From Streptomyces sp. NBC_00878 (GTDB lineage: Bacteria; Actinomycetota; Actinomycetes; Streptomycetales; Streptomycetaceae): a stretch of DNA of 64,000 nucleotides. The DNA lies in NCBI RefSeq assembly GCF_026341515.1, contig NZ_JAPEOK010000001.1, positions 7,812,001 to 7,876,000 on the forward strand. The letters are read 5' to 3'. The stretch's first letter is position 1. Each line of letters begins with the position of its first letter. The translations under genes were made by a program, and so were the position numbers. The notes below the pieces were generated by a model that worked only from the letters and a program-made list of their open reading frames with translations, searched no databases and was not told the DNA's origin. Shown piece after piece: positions 39,702-48,370 of the stretch.

Positions 39702-40358
39702 ATGGCCCAAAAGTCCGCCCAGCCCCCGCAGAAGTCCGCCCCCGACTCCAGTCGCCGCAGCGAGAAGTCCCGCCGCGCGATCTACGACGCCGCCCTCGCC
39801 CTCGTGTCCGAGATCGGTTACCCCAAGACCACCATCGAGGGCATCGCCGCACGCGCGGGCGTCGGCAAGCAGACGATCTACCGGTGGTGGTCGTCGAAGG
39901 CCGACGTCCTGCTGGAGGCGTTCATCGATCTGAGCGCCCAGGCGGCGGAGGCGGCCGCCCGGCCGGAGGTCATCGGGGAGCAGGCGATGTACGAGATCCC
40001 CGATACCGGCGATCTGGAAGCCGACCTCAAGCTCGTGCTGAGGGCCACGGTCGACGAACTGCTCGACCCCAAGTTCGAGGCCCCGTCACGGGCTCTGGCC
40101 GCCGAGGGCGTCGTCAACGAAGAGGTCGGCCGGGAGTTCGTCGGCAAACTCCTCGAACCCCAGCTCCAGTTGTACGTGAAGCGCCTGCGGTCCGCCCAGG
40201 AACAGGGCGCTGTGCGCGCCGACATCGACCCGCGCATCGCCCTGGAACTCTTCGTCTCGCCGCTCGCCCAGCGCTGGCTCCAGTACACGGGCCCCATCAC
40301 GTACGAGTACACGGACAAGCTCGTCGAGTACGCCCTCCACGGCCTCGCCCCGCGCTGA
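39702..40358 (+). CDS. TetR-family transcriptional regulator
   Basis: A 218-residue repressor with the helix-turn-helix RAIYDAALALVSEIGYPKTT and IAARAGVGKQTIYRWWSSKA (residues about 22-66) and a TetR_C-type ligand domain (ALAAEGVVNEEVGREFVGKL and FVSPLAQRWLQYTGPI). It is divergent from the DUF6243-like gene, and two matching dyads lie in its promoter, so it probably represses itself and that neighbour. Ligand unknown. Confidence 0.9.
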   Translation: MAQKSAQPPQKSAPDSSRRSEKSRRAIYDAALALVSEIGYPKTTIEGIAARAGVGKQTIYRWWSSKADVLLEAFIDLSAQAAEAAARPEVIGEQAMYEIPDTGDLEADLKLVLRATVDELLDPKFEAPSRALAAEGVVNEEVGREFVGKLLEPQLQLYVKRLRSAQEQGAVRADIDPRIALELFVSPLAQRWLQYTGPITYEYTDKLVEYALHGLAPR

Positions 40359-40587
40359 CCCGTCGCCCGCCGATCCCCCACCCGCCCGTGACAGTTGTCG
40401 GCGCAGTCCGTGTGACCATGTCGACACCGGGGGTGGGCAAATCGCCTCAAAGCATGCAATGGCACTCGATCGATGGCCCGGTCGGGCATCGTCCCACCTA
40501 CCCCGGATGTGGGCTCCGGCCCCCCAGAGCGCAGGATGGTGGGACCATAGGGCATGCTGACCGCACGATAGCGAGGCGAGGGGATCG

Positions 40588-41325
40588 ATGAGCGCAGAGA
40601 TGGGCCGCCACTCGGGCGGGCAGGGCAGGATCTCCCAGTGGCTGCGCGGTCGCAGACGTCCCTCGGCGGCCGACGCCGCGGACGAGGCCACGGGCCGTGA
40701 GGAACTGCTGCTTGCCGCCGCCGGAGCCGGGCTGCCGCTCGCGCCCGCCGCCCACCCCTCCGCGTACCGATGTTCCTGTGACCGTGTCGGGTGTCCCACC
40801 CCCGCGCGGCACCCCGTGTCCTTCGCCTGGCAGACGCAGTCCACCACCGACCGGGCACAGATCGAGCGGTGGGCCCGGCATCAGCCGCTGGCCAACTTCA
40901 TCACCGCGACCGGCATGGTGCATGACGTGCTGGACGTTCCGTTGGAGGCCGGGCAGGAGGCGCTGGAGCGGTTGCTCGCCCTCGGGGTCGAGGTCGGGCC
41001 CGTCGCGGTGTCCGGGGGTGACCGGATGCTCTTCTTCACCGCCACTCGCGGTACGCCCGAGGACGAGGACGAGTGGTGGCCCTGCGAGTTGGACTGTCAT
41101 CCCGAGACGATGGACGAGCATCCCGGGCTGCGGTGGCACTGCCGTGGGTCGTATGTGCTGGTGCCTCCGGCGCGGTTGCCGGGGGAGTTGGCGGTGGAGT
41201 GGGTGCGGGGGCCGGAGCATGGGCTGCCGGATCCTTTGTCGTTGCTTGAGGTGCTTACCGATGAGTGTGCTCGGTATGCGGGGGAAGAGCGGGACCATGT
41301 TGCGGCGTGGCCCCTTCGGGGCTGA
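40588..41325 (+). CDS. bifunctional DNA primase/polymerase N-terminal-domain protein
   Basis: A 245-residue protein with a prim-pol-like fold as found in Streptomyces: AGLPLAPAAHPSAYRCSCDRVGC with a pair of cysteines, TARHPV-like, then ITATGMVHDVLDVPLEAG. A catalytic D-x-D is not clear by eye (the nearest is DVLDV), so activity is uncertain and it may be a degenerate paralog. ATG 40588 follows GAGGGGAT. The 229-nt gap upstream holds an imperfect dyad (GTCCCACC and GGTGGGAC). Confidence 0.7.
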   Translation: MSAEMGRHSGGQGRISQWLRGRRRPSAADAADEATGREELLLAAAGAGLPLAPAAHPSAYRCSCDRVGCPTPARHPVSFAWQTQSTTDRAQIERWARHQPLANFITATGMVHDVLDVPLEAGQEALERLLALGVEVGPVAVSGGDRMLFFTATRGTPEDEDEWWPCELDCHPETMDEHPGLRWHCRGSYVLVPPARLPGELAVEWVRGPEHGLPDPLSLLEVLTDECARYAGEERDHVAAWPLRG

Positions 41326-41375
41326 CGTCCCCCGTACCGCCCGGGGCTGACGCCCCGACCCGCCCTCGCTGATTG

Positions 41376-41430
41376 CTTTGTCCGCAGGCTGTCTGTGGCT
41401 GGTCGCGCAGTTCCCCGCGCCCCTAAAAGC
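41376..41430. repeat. dispersed Streptomyces repeat (GCGCAGTTCCCCGCGCCCCT)
   Basis: GTGGCTGGTCGCGCAGTTCC followed by CCGCGCCCCTAAAAGCG lies in the convergent gap between the prim-pol and lipoprotein genes. The same motif appears at 53474 and in both arms at 55567. Confidence 0.8.
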
Positions 41431-41457
41431 GTCCCCTTCGGGCCGCCCCTGCTCGGT

Positions 41458-42474
41458 CTACTCGCCCTTCGCCGCCGTCAAGCCCTGGATTCTGCCCAGG
41501 AATTCCACCTGTTGGTTTGTCGCGGTCCTCGGAGGGTCCAGTACTGCCTGGTTGGAGATGGATTCCAGGGTGAGGGACTGGTTCGGGTCGCCTGTCATCA
41601 GGGCTTTGACGTCGGCGTTGGTGACGTTGATGGGGACGCCCTGGGCCGCTGTCTGCTTCTGGAAGTGGCGGGTGGTGAAGAAGACCAGGGCGCCGCCGTC
41701 GGTGGTGCGCAGGCCCACCGGGGCGTAGTCGCCCGAGGTCACGGGCTCGTCGATGTACTGCTGGGCGAGGCCCGGACGGCTCGCGTTCTTCGTGCGGTCG
41801 GCGCGCCACTTCGTGGTGTGCGTGCCCGCAGCGAAAGTGACGCCGCCGTCCTTGAGGTAGGTCGCGTAGTCCTGGGGGAGGTTCCTGGGCGCGACCGCCA
41901 GGTCCGCCGCGGTCGCCCTGACCGGCTCCGCCCAGCCGTCCTTGTCCTTCTTGAAGTCCGGTACCTCGTCGGCGGCGACGATCGTCAGATACGAGACCTG
42001 CCACACGTCGTTCGCATCGCCCCGGGTGAACACCAGCAGCCAACGGTCCTCGCCACGGCCCTTGTTGGCCTTCGACTCGGTGACGAACCAGCGCGGCCAG
42101 CCCGCCTTCGCCGGGATCGTGAACTCGGTGTCGGTCAGCTTCAGCGGTACGTAGCTCGGGTTGCCGCCCGGCTGGTTCGTACTGCCGGCCTTCAGCTTCG
42201 CGCCGTCGATGTCACCGAGCGCGCCGGTGACCCGGTCGGCGTCCAGGGAAGGGTTGTTGGCGCCGTTGGCCTCGTTGTAGGCGGCGGTGAAGTCCTCCAG
42301 CGCACGGGCGGCCTCGGGCTTCGTGGCCCCGGGGAGGACCTCCCGTTCCCCGTGCACCACCACGCACCCGCTCGCCGTCACCGACAGCACGGTCACCGAC
42401 GCCGCCGTCAGCGCGCTCCGGCCGAGCCTGCGAGGCCTACGAGGGCCGTGATCCCTGCTCATCGGTACCGTCAC
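41458..42474 (-). CDS. hypothetical lipoprotein
   Basis: A lipoprotein of about 338 residues with a basic N terminus (RDHGPRRPRRLGRS), a hydrophobic signal core and lipobox TASGC. The rest, rich in Asp/Thr/Asn, has no recognised domain, but segments like AYNEANGANNPSLDADRVTG and WPRWFVTESK suggest a conserved actinomycete hypothetical protein. GTG 42474 has GGAAGGGGAAG just before it; ATG 42462 (MSRDHG) is the alternative. Function unknown. Confidence 0.75.
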   Translation of the reverse strand: MTVPMSRDHGPRRPRRLGRSALTAASVTVLSVTASGCVVVHGEREVLPGATKPEAARALEDFTAAYNEANGANNPSLDADRVTGALGDIDGAKLKAGSTNQPGGNPSYVPLKLTDTEFTIPAKAGWPRWFVTESKANKGRGEDRWLLVFTRGDANDVWQVSYLTIVAADEVPDFKKDKDGWAEPVRATAADLAVAPRNLPQDYATYLKDGGVTFAAGTHTTKWRADRTKNASRPGLAQQYIDEPVTSGDYAPVGLRTTDGGALVFFTTRHFQKQTAAQGVPINVTNADVKALMTGDPNQSLTLESISNQAVLDPPRTATNQQVEFLGRIQGLTAAKGE

Positions 42475-42586
42475 CTTCCCCTTCCCGGAGGGGAACCCTA
42501 CCGGGGCCGGCAAGCACGCGGACGGCGGGATCACGTACCGCGCCCGCACTGTGATCTATCGCGCCCCGCGATGCCCCAATCATCCC

Positions 42587-42634
42587 CCCAACGTCCGTCT
42601 CAGGCCTCTTCCCAACGTCCGTCTCAGACCTCTT
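42587..42634. repeat. 24-nt tandem duplication at the end of the efeU gene
   Basis: CCCAACGTCCGTCTCAG-x-CC plus TCTT is present twice (42587-42610 and 42611-42634), 23 of 24 bases alike. The efeU stop codon lies in the second unit. The first copy is outside the gene, so the duplication did not alter the protein. Confidence 0.8.
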
Positions 42635-43472
42635 CGCGCACCGGTGCCGCCGCCTTCGCCCTGTCCTTGTGCGGCCGCGAAGGCGCCAGGAAGAAGGCGA
42701 GGGTCGGTACCAAGTACAGGGACCACACGACGACTTGGAGAACCGTCGGATCCGGCTGGAAGTTGAAGATGCCCTTGAGAAGCGTGCCGTACCAGCTGTC
42801 CGGCGGGATCGTCTCGCTGATGTCGAAGGCCTTGTTCGTCAGACCCGGCAGGAAGTCCGCCTCCTGGAGGTCGTGGAAGCCGTACGCGAGGACACCCGCG
42901 GCCACGACGACCAGCATGACGCCGGTCCAGGTGAAGAACTTCGCGAGGTTGATGCGCAGGGCGCCCCGGTAGAAGAGGTGGCCGAGCACGACCGCGGTCG
43001 CGATGCCCAGCAGGACGCCGATCAGCGGGCCTTCGGTGCCGTCGCTGGACGCGCGTACGGACGTCCAGACGAACAGGGACGTCTCCAGGCCCTCGCGTCC
43101 CACGGCCAGGAACGCGGTCGCGACCAGCGCGCCCGTGCCCATCCGCAGCGCCGCGTCGAGCTTGCCGTGCAGGTCGGCCTTCAGGTGGCGGGCCGTACGC
43201 CGCATCCAGAAGACCATCCATGTGACCAGGCCGACCGCGATGATCGACAACGAGCCGCCGAGCGCCTCCTGCGCCTCGAACGTCAGCTCCTGGGAGCCGA
43301 ATTCGAGCGCGCAGCCGAAGCCGAGGGAGAGTCCCACCGCGACGCCGATGCCGATCCAGATCGGCTTCAGGGCGTCCCGCCGTTCCGTCTTCACCAGGTA
43401 CGCGATGAGGATGCAGACGACGAGGCTGGCTTCCAGGCCCTCGCGCAGGCCGATCAGATAGTTCGCGAACAC
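42624..43472 (-). CDS. efeU: iron permease, FTR1/EfeU family
   Basis: Inner-membrane iron permease of 282 residues with seven hydrophobic segments. Two REGLE motifs (REGLEA about residues 10-15 and REGLET about 125-130) are the essential iron-binding pairs of FTR1-type permeases. GTG 43472 lies 3 nt after the efeB stop, so it is the third gene of the efeOBU operon. Fe(III) or ferrous iron import with EfeO and EfeB is the known role of the family. Confidence 0.92.
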   Translation of the reverse strand: MFANYLIGLREGLEASLVVCILIAYLVKTERRDALKPIWIGIGVAVGLSLGFGCALEFGSQELTFEAQEALGGSLSIIAVGLVTWMVFWMRRTARHLKADLHGKLDAALRMGTGALVATAFLAVGREGLETSLFVWTSVRASSDGTEGPLIGVLLGIATAVVLGHLFYRGALRINLAKFFTWTGVMLVVVAAGVLAYGFHDLQEADFLPGLTNKAFDISETIPPDSWYGTLLKGIFNFQPDPTVLQVVVWSLYLVPTLAFFLAPSRPHKDRAKAAAPVREEV

Positions 43473-43475
43473 GGC

Positions 43476-44900
43476 CTACGCCTCCTTGGAGTTCGCGGAG
43501 CTCTTCGGGTCCTTCGAGTCCTTCGGGTCTTTGAGGCCCTTGGAATCCTTCGAGTCCGTCGAGAACAGCGCCCGGCCCCACCAGTCGTCCTTGTCGCGGA
43601 CGCCCGGCGGGACCGCGAAGACCGCCGAACCCACGTGCTGGATGTACTCGTTGAGCGCGTCGGCCGCCAGGCTCCGCTGTACCGGGATGAAGCCCTTGCG
43701 CACGTCCCGCTGGTACGCGAGGAAGAACAGCCCCGCGTCCAGGCGGCCGAGCCCGTCCGTGCCGTCCGTGAAGGAGTAGCCGCGGCGCAGGAGCGTGGCC
43801 CCGGCGTTGGTGTCGGGGTGCGCGAGCCGTACGTGCGCGTCGGGCTTCATCGCCTTGAGGAACGGCTTGTCCCGCTCCTTCGCCTTCCCGACCGGAGCAC
43901 CCTCGCCCTTGTCACGGCCGAAGATGTCCTCCTGCTCCTGGAGGGAAGTGCGGTCCCAGGTCTCGATGTTCATGCGGATGCGCCGGGCCACGAGGTACGA
44001 GCCGCCGACCATCCACGCCGGGCCGTCCTTCTCCTCGACCCACACGAACTTCTTCAGCCGGTCCGTCTCCGTACCCGCGATGTTGCGGGTGCCGTCCTTG
44101 AAGCCCATGAGATTGCGAGGGGTCTGGGCCTCCGGAGTCGTCGACGACGTCTTGCCGAAGCCCAGTTGGGACCAGCGGATGACGACCTTGCCGAAGCCGA
44201 TGCGAGCGAGGTTGCGGATCGCGTGCACCGCGACCTGCGGGTCGTCCGCGCACGCCTGGACGCACAGATCGCCGCCGCTGCGGTTCCGGTCGAGGTTGTC
44301 GCCCGCGAACTTCGGCAGCTCCACGAGAGCTTCCGGCCGTTCGTCGGCGAGGTCGAACTTCCCGAACAGCGACGGCCCGAAGCCGATCGTCAGGGTCAGC
44401 CGCGACGGCTTGAGGCCCAGGGCCTCCCCGGTGTCGTCCGGCGGCGCCTCCGCCAGACCCCCGTAGGCGCCCTCGCCGACCGCGCGCCCGCCAGCCATCC
44501 GCCGCGCGGCCTCCGTCCAGTCCTTCAGCAGCTGGACGAACGCTGCCCGGTCCGTCGTCTTCACGTCGAACGCGGCGAAGTGCAGCCGGTCCTGCACCGG
44601 GGTGGCGATGCCCGCCTGGTTCGTGCCGTGGAAGGCGACCGCGGCGCCCGCAGCGGCGGCGGTCGGCTCCGCGTCGTCGCCGCTACGGGCCATCGCCACC
44701 GCACCGCCGGCCGCGGCGGCCCCGAGCGCGAGCCCGGCACCGCCCCAGCCGATCAGTGAACGCCGGGACGGGGTACGGGAGTCGGCGTCCCGCGTCCCGC
44801 CGCCGGGCTCCGCGGCTTCCGCCGTGCCCGTTGTCGTATCCGTCGTATCCGTCGTATCCGTCGTGTTCGTCGTGTTCGTGGTGTTCGTGGTGTCCGTCAT
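43476..44900 (-). CDS. efeB: Dyp-type peroxidase/deferrochelatase EfeB
   Basis: Tat-exported heme peroxidase of 474 residues. An N-terminal Thr/Asp/Asn run (repeated NTT, DTT; from a 9-nt repeat) precedes the Tat motif SRRSLIGWGGAGLA. The peroxidase body has GFKDGTRNI (the GxxDG motif), a heme-ligand region with AHPDTNAG and a C-terminal FLAYQRDVRKGF. EfeB works with EfeO and EfeU in iron uptake and has been reported to recover iron from heme. ATG 44900. Iron-box control is from upstream of efeO. Confidence 0.92.
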   Translation of the reverse strand: MTDTTNTTNTTNTTDTTDTTDTTTGTAEAAEPGGGTRDADSRTPSRRSLIGWGGAGLALGAAAAGGAVAMARSGDDAEPTAAAAGAAVAFHGTNQAGIATPVQDRLHFAAFDVKTTDRAAFVQLLKDWTEAARRMAGGRAVGEGAYGGLAEAPPDDTGEALGLKPSRLTLTIGFGPSLFGKFDLADERPEALVELPKFAGDNLDRNRSGGDLCVQACADDPQVAVHAIRNLARIGFGKVVIRWSQLGFGKTSSTTPEAQTPRNLMGFKDGTRNIAGTETDRLKKFVWVEEKDGPAWMVGGSYLVARRIRMNIETWDRTSLQEQEDIFGRDKGEGAPVGKAKERDKPFLKAMKPDAHVRLAHPDTNAGATLLRRGYSFTDGTDGLGRLDAGLFFLAYQRDVRKGFIPVQRSLAADALNEYIQHVGSAVFAVPPGVRDKDDWWGRALFSTDSKDSKGLKDPKDSKDPKSSANSKEA

Positions 44901-44928
44901 GGTGCCAGGGCCCCTCTTACGTCACGTC

Positions 44929-46083
44929 CTACTTCACGACGGCGGCGGCGAGCTTGGACAGCGGCTCCGCGAGCGCGTTCACCGCGTCGGAGAGCTCCTT
45001 GCGATCGGCCTTGCCGACCTTGTCGTACGAGGTGAACTCGTAGGAGCTCGTGTCCTCGCGGTACTTGTCGAGCAGCGTGTTCAGCGCCGCGAACTGCGTG
45101 TCGAGTTCCTTGGTCAGCGCCGCGTCGTTCTCGGAGGCGACCGACTTCAGCAGTTCGTACGACTTCTCGGCGCCCTCGACGTTCGCCTTGAAGTCGACGA
45201 GGTCGGTGTGCGAGTAGCGCTCCTCCTCGCCGGTGACCTTGCCGGTGGCGACCTCGTCGAGGAGTTCCTTGGCGCCGTTGGCCATCGAGGTCGGGGTGAT
45301 CTCGGCCTTGCCGACCCGCTTCTGCCAGTCGGTCAGGTCGGTGATCAGCTGGTCGGCGAGTTCCGTGTCGCGGGCGGTGAGCTTCTTGTCCTTCCAGAGC
45401 GAGCGCTCCAGGCGGTGCCAGCCGGTCCAGTCCTTCTCCAGGTCCTGGCCCTCCTCCAGACCGTCCTCGCGCAGGTCGACCTTCGGGTCGATGTCACCGA
45501 AGGACTCGGCGACCGGCTCGGTCCGCTCCCAGCCGATGCGCGAGTCGGCGTACGTCTTCTTCGCGGCCTCGATGTCGCCGTCCTTGACCGCCTGCGCGAA
45601 GACCTTCGCCTTGGGCACGGTCTCGTCGGCCTGCTCCTGCGCGTACTCGCGGTAGGCGGCGACGGCCGAGTCCAGGCGCGGGTCGCGCTTGGCGACCTTG
45701 CCGGTGCCGGTGGCGGTGACGTCCTGGCGTATGCCCTTGCCCTTCATGCCCGGCTTGCAGGCGATCCGGTATTCACCCGCCTTCACCTCGGCGGTGACCT
45801 TCTGGCTGGTGCCGGGGCCGATGTTCTCGCGCTCGGTGACGATCCGGTCGTCCGGGAAGAGGAGGTAGACCTCGGTGACCTTGGAGCCCTTGTTCTCGAC
45901 GTCGATCTGGATGTGCCCGGAGGGGAACTCCGTCTTCGACACCTCGCACTTGGAGTCCGTGGCGGTCACCTTGACGACGTGGTCGTCGCCCGCGGCGTCG
46001 CTCTTCTCGGTGCAGCCCGTGACAGCGGCCAGCGCCGCCGCGGTCGCGGCGGCGGTGACGGCGGAGAGTCGGACGGCTCGCAT
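44929..46083 (-). CDS. efeO: iron uptake lipoprotein EfeO
   Basis: Secreted lipoprotein of 384 residues with lipobox VTGC, an N-terminal cupredoxin-like domain (VTEVYLLFPDDRIVTERENIGP, GEYRIACKPGMKG) and a C-terminal M75-type peptidase-like domain (YREYAQEQADETVPKAK, WTGWHRLERSLW, the HxxE motif). This is the periplasmic-side binding partner of EfeU/EfeB. ATG 46083. An iron box lies 68 nt upstream, so it is the first, Fe-regulated gene of the efeOBU operon. Confidence 0.92.
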   Translation of the reverse strand: MRAVRLSAVTAAATAAALAAVTGCTEKSDAAGDDHVVKVTATDSKCEVSKTEFPSGHIQIDVENKGSKVTEVYLLFPDDRIVTERENIGPGTSQKVTAEVKAGEYRIACKPGMKGKGIRQDVTATGTGKVAKRDPRLDSAVAAYREYAQEQADETVPKAKVFAQAVKDGDIEAAKKTYADSRIGWERTEPVAESFGDIDPKVDLREDGLEEGQDLEKDWTGWHRLERSLWKDKKLTARDTELADQLITDLTDWQKRVGKAEITPTSMANGAKELLDEVATGKVTGEEERYSHTDLVDFKANVEGAEKSYELLKSVASENDAALTKELDTQFAALNTLLDKYREDTSSYEFTSYDKVGKADRKELSDAVNALAEPLSKLAAAVVK

Positions 46084-46150
46084 ACAGGCTCCAAGAGGTT
46101 CACAGGAGAGACATGGGGGAGGCACAGGTCCTCGGTGAGGCTGCCCTAAC

Positions 46151-46169
46151 TTATCTGAGGCTTACCTGA
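46151..46169. promoter_or_regulatory. iron box (DmdR/IdeR site) upstream of efeO
   Basis: TTATCTGAGGCTTACCTGA matches the DmdR1/IdeR consensus TTAGGTTAGGCTCACCTAA at 14 of 19 positions. It is placed 68 bp upstream of efeO. Iron-loaded DmdR would repress the operon. Confidence 0.65.
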
Positions 46170-46271
46170 CTGAAAGCCGCCCGTCCAGTGATTCAGCTCT
46201 CATTGGCGACGTAAGGGCACGGCCGGATCACGGTGGCTCAATCCATCCCCCACGAAACGGTCAAAGATCGG

Positions 46272-47165
46272 TCAAGAACCCCTCACGGGAGCCACCAGGA
46301 CCTCGCCGGTGCGCGGATGCGGGAACACCTCGACCGGCTGCTGGTAGACGTCCGAAAGTAGTCGGTCGGTGAAGACTTCGGCCGGCCGGCCGTCGGCCAC
46401 CGCACGCCCGGCGCGCAGGATCACCACCCGGTGCGCGTAGGCCGCCGCGAGTCCCAGATCGTGCAACACCACGACCACCGCGTCCCCGGCGTGCGCCCTT
46501 GCGCGGCAGACCCGGAGCACCAGTTCCTGATGGTGCAGGTCCAGGGCGGCGGTCGGTTCGTCGAGCAGCACCAGCCGGGTGCGCTGGGCGAGCACCCGGG
46601 CGAGCGCCACCCGGGCCCGCTCACCGCCGCTGAGCGCCGAGAAGGACCGGCCCGCGAAGTCGGTGACCTCGGTCGCCGCCATGGCCGCGGCCACCGCCGA
46701 GTCGTCCTCATCCTCCTCGGGCCGTCCGGCCCAGGGTGCCCGGCCCATCCGTACGACCTCCTCGACCGCGAACGGGAAGGAGAGCGCGGCGGACTGGGGG
46801 AGTACCGCCCGGCGCAGGGCCAGTTCCCGCGCCGACCAGTCGGACGCCGGGCGACCGTGGACGCGTACGACTCCTGCGGCGGCCGGGAGATCGGCGGCGA
46901 GCGCGCCCAACAGGGTGGACTTTCCCGCCCCGTTGGGCCCGACGAGGGCCAGCACCTCGCCCGCGCGGGCCACGACGTCCACGCCGGACAGCACCTCGCG
47001 CGCGCCGAGCCGGACGTGCAGGGCCTCGGCCTCGGCGAGTACGTCGCCGGGCTGTACGGGGCCGGGAGGCGCGGGCCTCGTACCGGGCGGCCTGAGCCAC
47101 CCCACGCCCAACCTCATACCCACCCCAGTACCCACCCTCATACCCAACCCAGTACCCACCCTCAT
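46272..47165 (-). CDS. hmuV: heme ABC transporter ATP-binding protein HmuV
   Basis: Cytoplasmic ATPase of 297 residues: Walker A GPNGAGKST, the Q-loop PQSAALSF, signature LSGGERARV and Walker B LVLLDEPTAALD, ending in a heme-importer-like DVYQQPVEVFPHP. Pro/Gly- and RVGTG-rich N terminus (residues about 1-40) derives from a 24-nt tandem repeat that encodes MRVGTG-x-G twice. ATG 47165 overlaps the permease stop (ATGA). Works with HmuU and HmuT. Confidence 0.88.
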   Translation of the reverse strand: MRVGTGLGMRVGTGVGMRLGVGWLRPPGTRPAPPGPVQPGDVLAEAEALHVRLGAREVLSGVDVVARAGEVLALVGPNGAGKSTLLGALAADLPAAAGVVRVHGRPASDWSARELALRRAVLPQSAALSFPFAVEEVVRMGRAPWAGRPEEDEDDSAVAAAMAATEVTDFAGRSFSALSGGERARVALARVLAQRTRLVLLDEPTAALDLHHQELVLRVCRARAHAGDAVVVVLHDLGLAAAYAHRVVILRAGRAVADGRPAEVFTDRLLSDVYQQPVEVFPHPRTGEVLVAPVRGS

Positions 47166-47172
47166 GCCCAAC
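47113..47172 (-). repeat. 24-nt tandem repeat at the start of hmuV
   Basis: CTCATACCCAMCCCAGTACC plus CACC (M is A or C) occurs at 47113 and 47137, and a third partial copy starts at 47161. Read on the minus strand it codes for the MRVGTG-x-G repeats at the HmuV N terminus. It also provides three in-frame ATG codons, so the real start is less certain. Confidence 0.8.
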
Positions 47173-48370
47173 CCCCCTGCCTGCGACGGGTCCTGCGCAG
47201 CAGCCAGAAGAAGAACGGGCTGCCGAAGAGCGCGGTGAGCACCCCGAGCGGCAGCTCGGCGGGCTCCACGACGGTGCGGGCCGCGAGGTCGCCCGCGAGC
47301 AGGACCGCCGCACCGCCCAGCGCGCTGCCGGGAATGAGGAAACGATGGCCGGGGCCCGCCGCCATACGCAGCAGATGCGGGACCACGAGCCCCACGAAGC
47401 CGATGACGCCGGACACGCTCACGGCCGCGGCCGTCAGCAGCGCGACGACCAGGACCAGGACGATCCGCAGCCGCTCGACGTCCACGCCCAGATGCCGGGC
47501 AGGCCGCTCACCCAGGGACAACAGGTCCAACTTCCGTGCGTAGAAGGGCGCCACGGCCAGACCGGCCACCGCGCACGGCAGCACCGCGAGCACCTTCGGC
47601 CAGGTGGCCTGCGAGAGCGAGCCGAGCTGCCAGAAGGTGATCTGGTTCACCGCGGCGGTGTCCGCGAGGAAGATGAACAGACCGATCAGCGCGCCCGCGA
47701 AGGCGTTCACCGCGATACCGGTGAGGATCAGCGTCACGACCTCCGTACGGCCGCCCGAGCGGGACATCGAGTACACCAGCAGGGCCGTGCCGAGGCCTGC
47801 CACGAAGGCGAAGGCGGGGAGGGTCCAGTTCCCCAGGAAGTTCAGACCGAGCGAGATCGCGGCGACCGCGCCGACCGCCGCGCCCAACGAGACGCCGATG
47901 ACGCTCGGTTCGGCGAGCGGATTGCCGAACACGCCCTGCATCAGCGCGCCCGCGCAGCCCAGCGAGGCGCCGACCAGCAGCGCGAGCACGATGCGCGGGA
48001 AGCGGACGTTCCAGAGCACGGACTCGGGGACGCGGGCGAGTTCGGTGCCGCCGAGTCCGGCGCGGTGAGCGAAGGACGACAGGACGTCACCGGGGGAGAT
48101 CTCGTACGCGCCGAGCCCGGCGGAGGCCAGGGTGAGCAGGCCGAGGAGAACGGCCAGGCCGACGGTGAGCAGCCAGGGGGTGCCGCGACGGGGTCTGGCG
48201 GGGAGTTCGCCGGCGACCGCCGTCGCCCCGGTTTCGGCTACCGCCTCCCCGGTCCCGGCCGCCGTCTCGCCGGTCCCGGCTTCCGCCTCCCTGGTCCCGG
48301 CTTCCGCCTCTCCGTTCCCGGCCGCCGTGGCGTGGTCCTCGGGTGCGGCGCCCTTGTCGGTCACGGTCAC
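47162..48370 (-). CDS. hmuU: heme ABC transporter permease HmuU (FecCD family)
   Basis: A 402-residue FecCD-type permease with about nine membrane segments. LWNVRFPRIVLALLVGASLG, GNPLAEPSVIGVSLGAAVGA and VGLVVPHLLRMAAGPGHRFL are the family motifs. The first 60 residues are a Glu/Ala/Gly/Thr-rich repeat (EAGTGE-like). GTG 48370 overlaps the hmuT stop (GTGA). Confidence 0.9.
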   Translation of the reverse strand: MTVTDKGAAPEDHATAAGNGEAEAGTREAEAGTGETAAGTGEAVAETGATAVAGELPARPRRGTPWLLTVGLAVLLGLLTLASAGLGAYEISPGDVLSSFAHRAGLGGTELARVPESVLWNVRFPRIVLALLVGASLGCAGALMQGVFGNPLAEPSVIGVSLGAAVGAVAAISLGLNFLGNWTLPAFAFVAGLGTALLVYSMSRSGGRTEVVTLILTGIAVNAFAGALIGLFIFLADTAAVNQITFWQLGSLSQATWPKVLAVLPCAVAGLAVAPFYARKLDLLSLGERPARHLGVDVERLRIVLVLVVALLTAAAVSVSGVIGFVGLVVPHLLRMAAGPGHRFLIPGSALGGAAVLLAGDLAARTVVEPAELPLGVLTALFGSPFFFWLLRRTRRRQGGWA

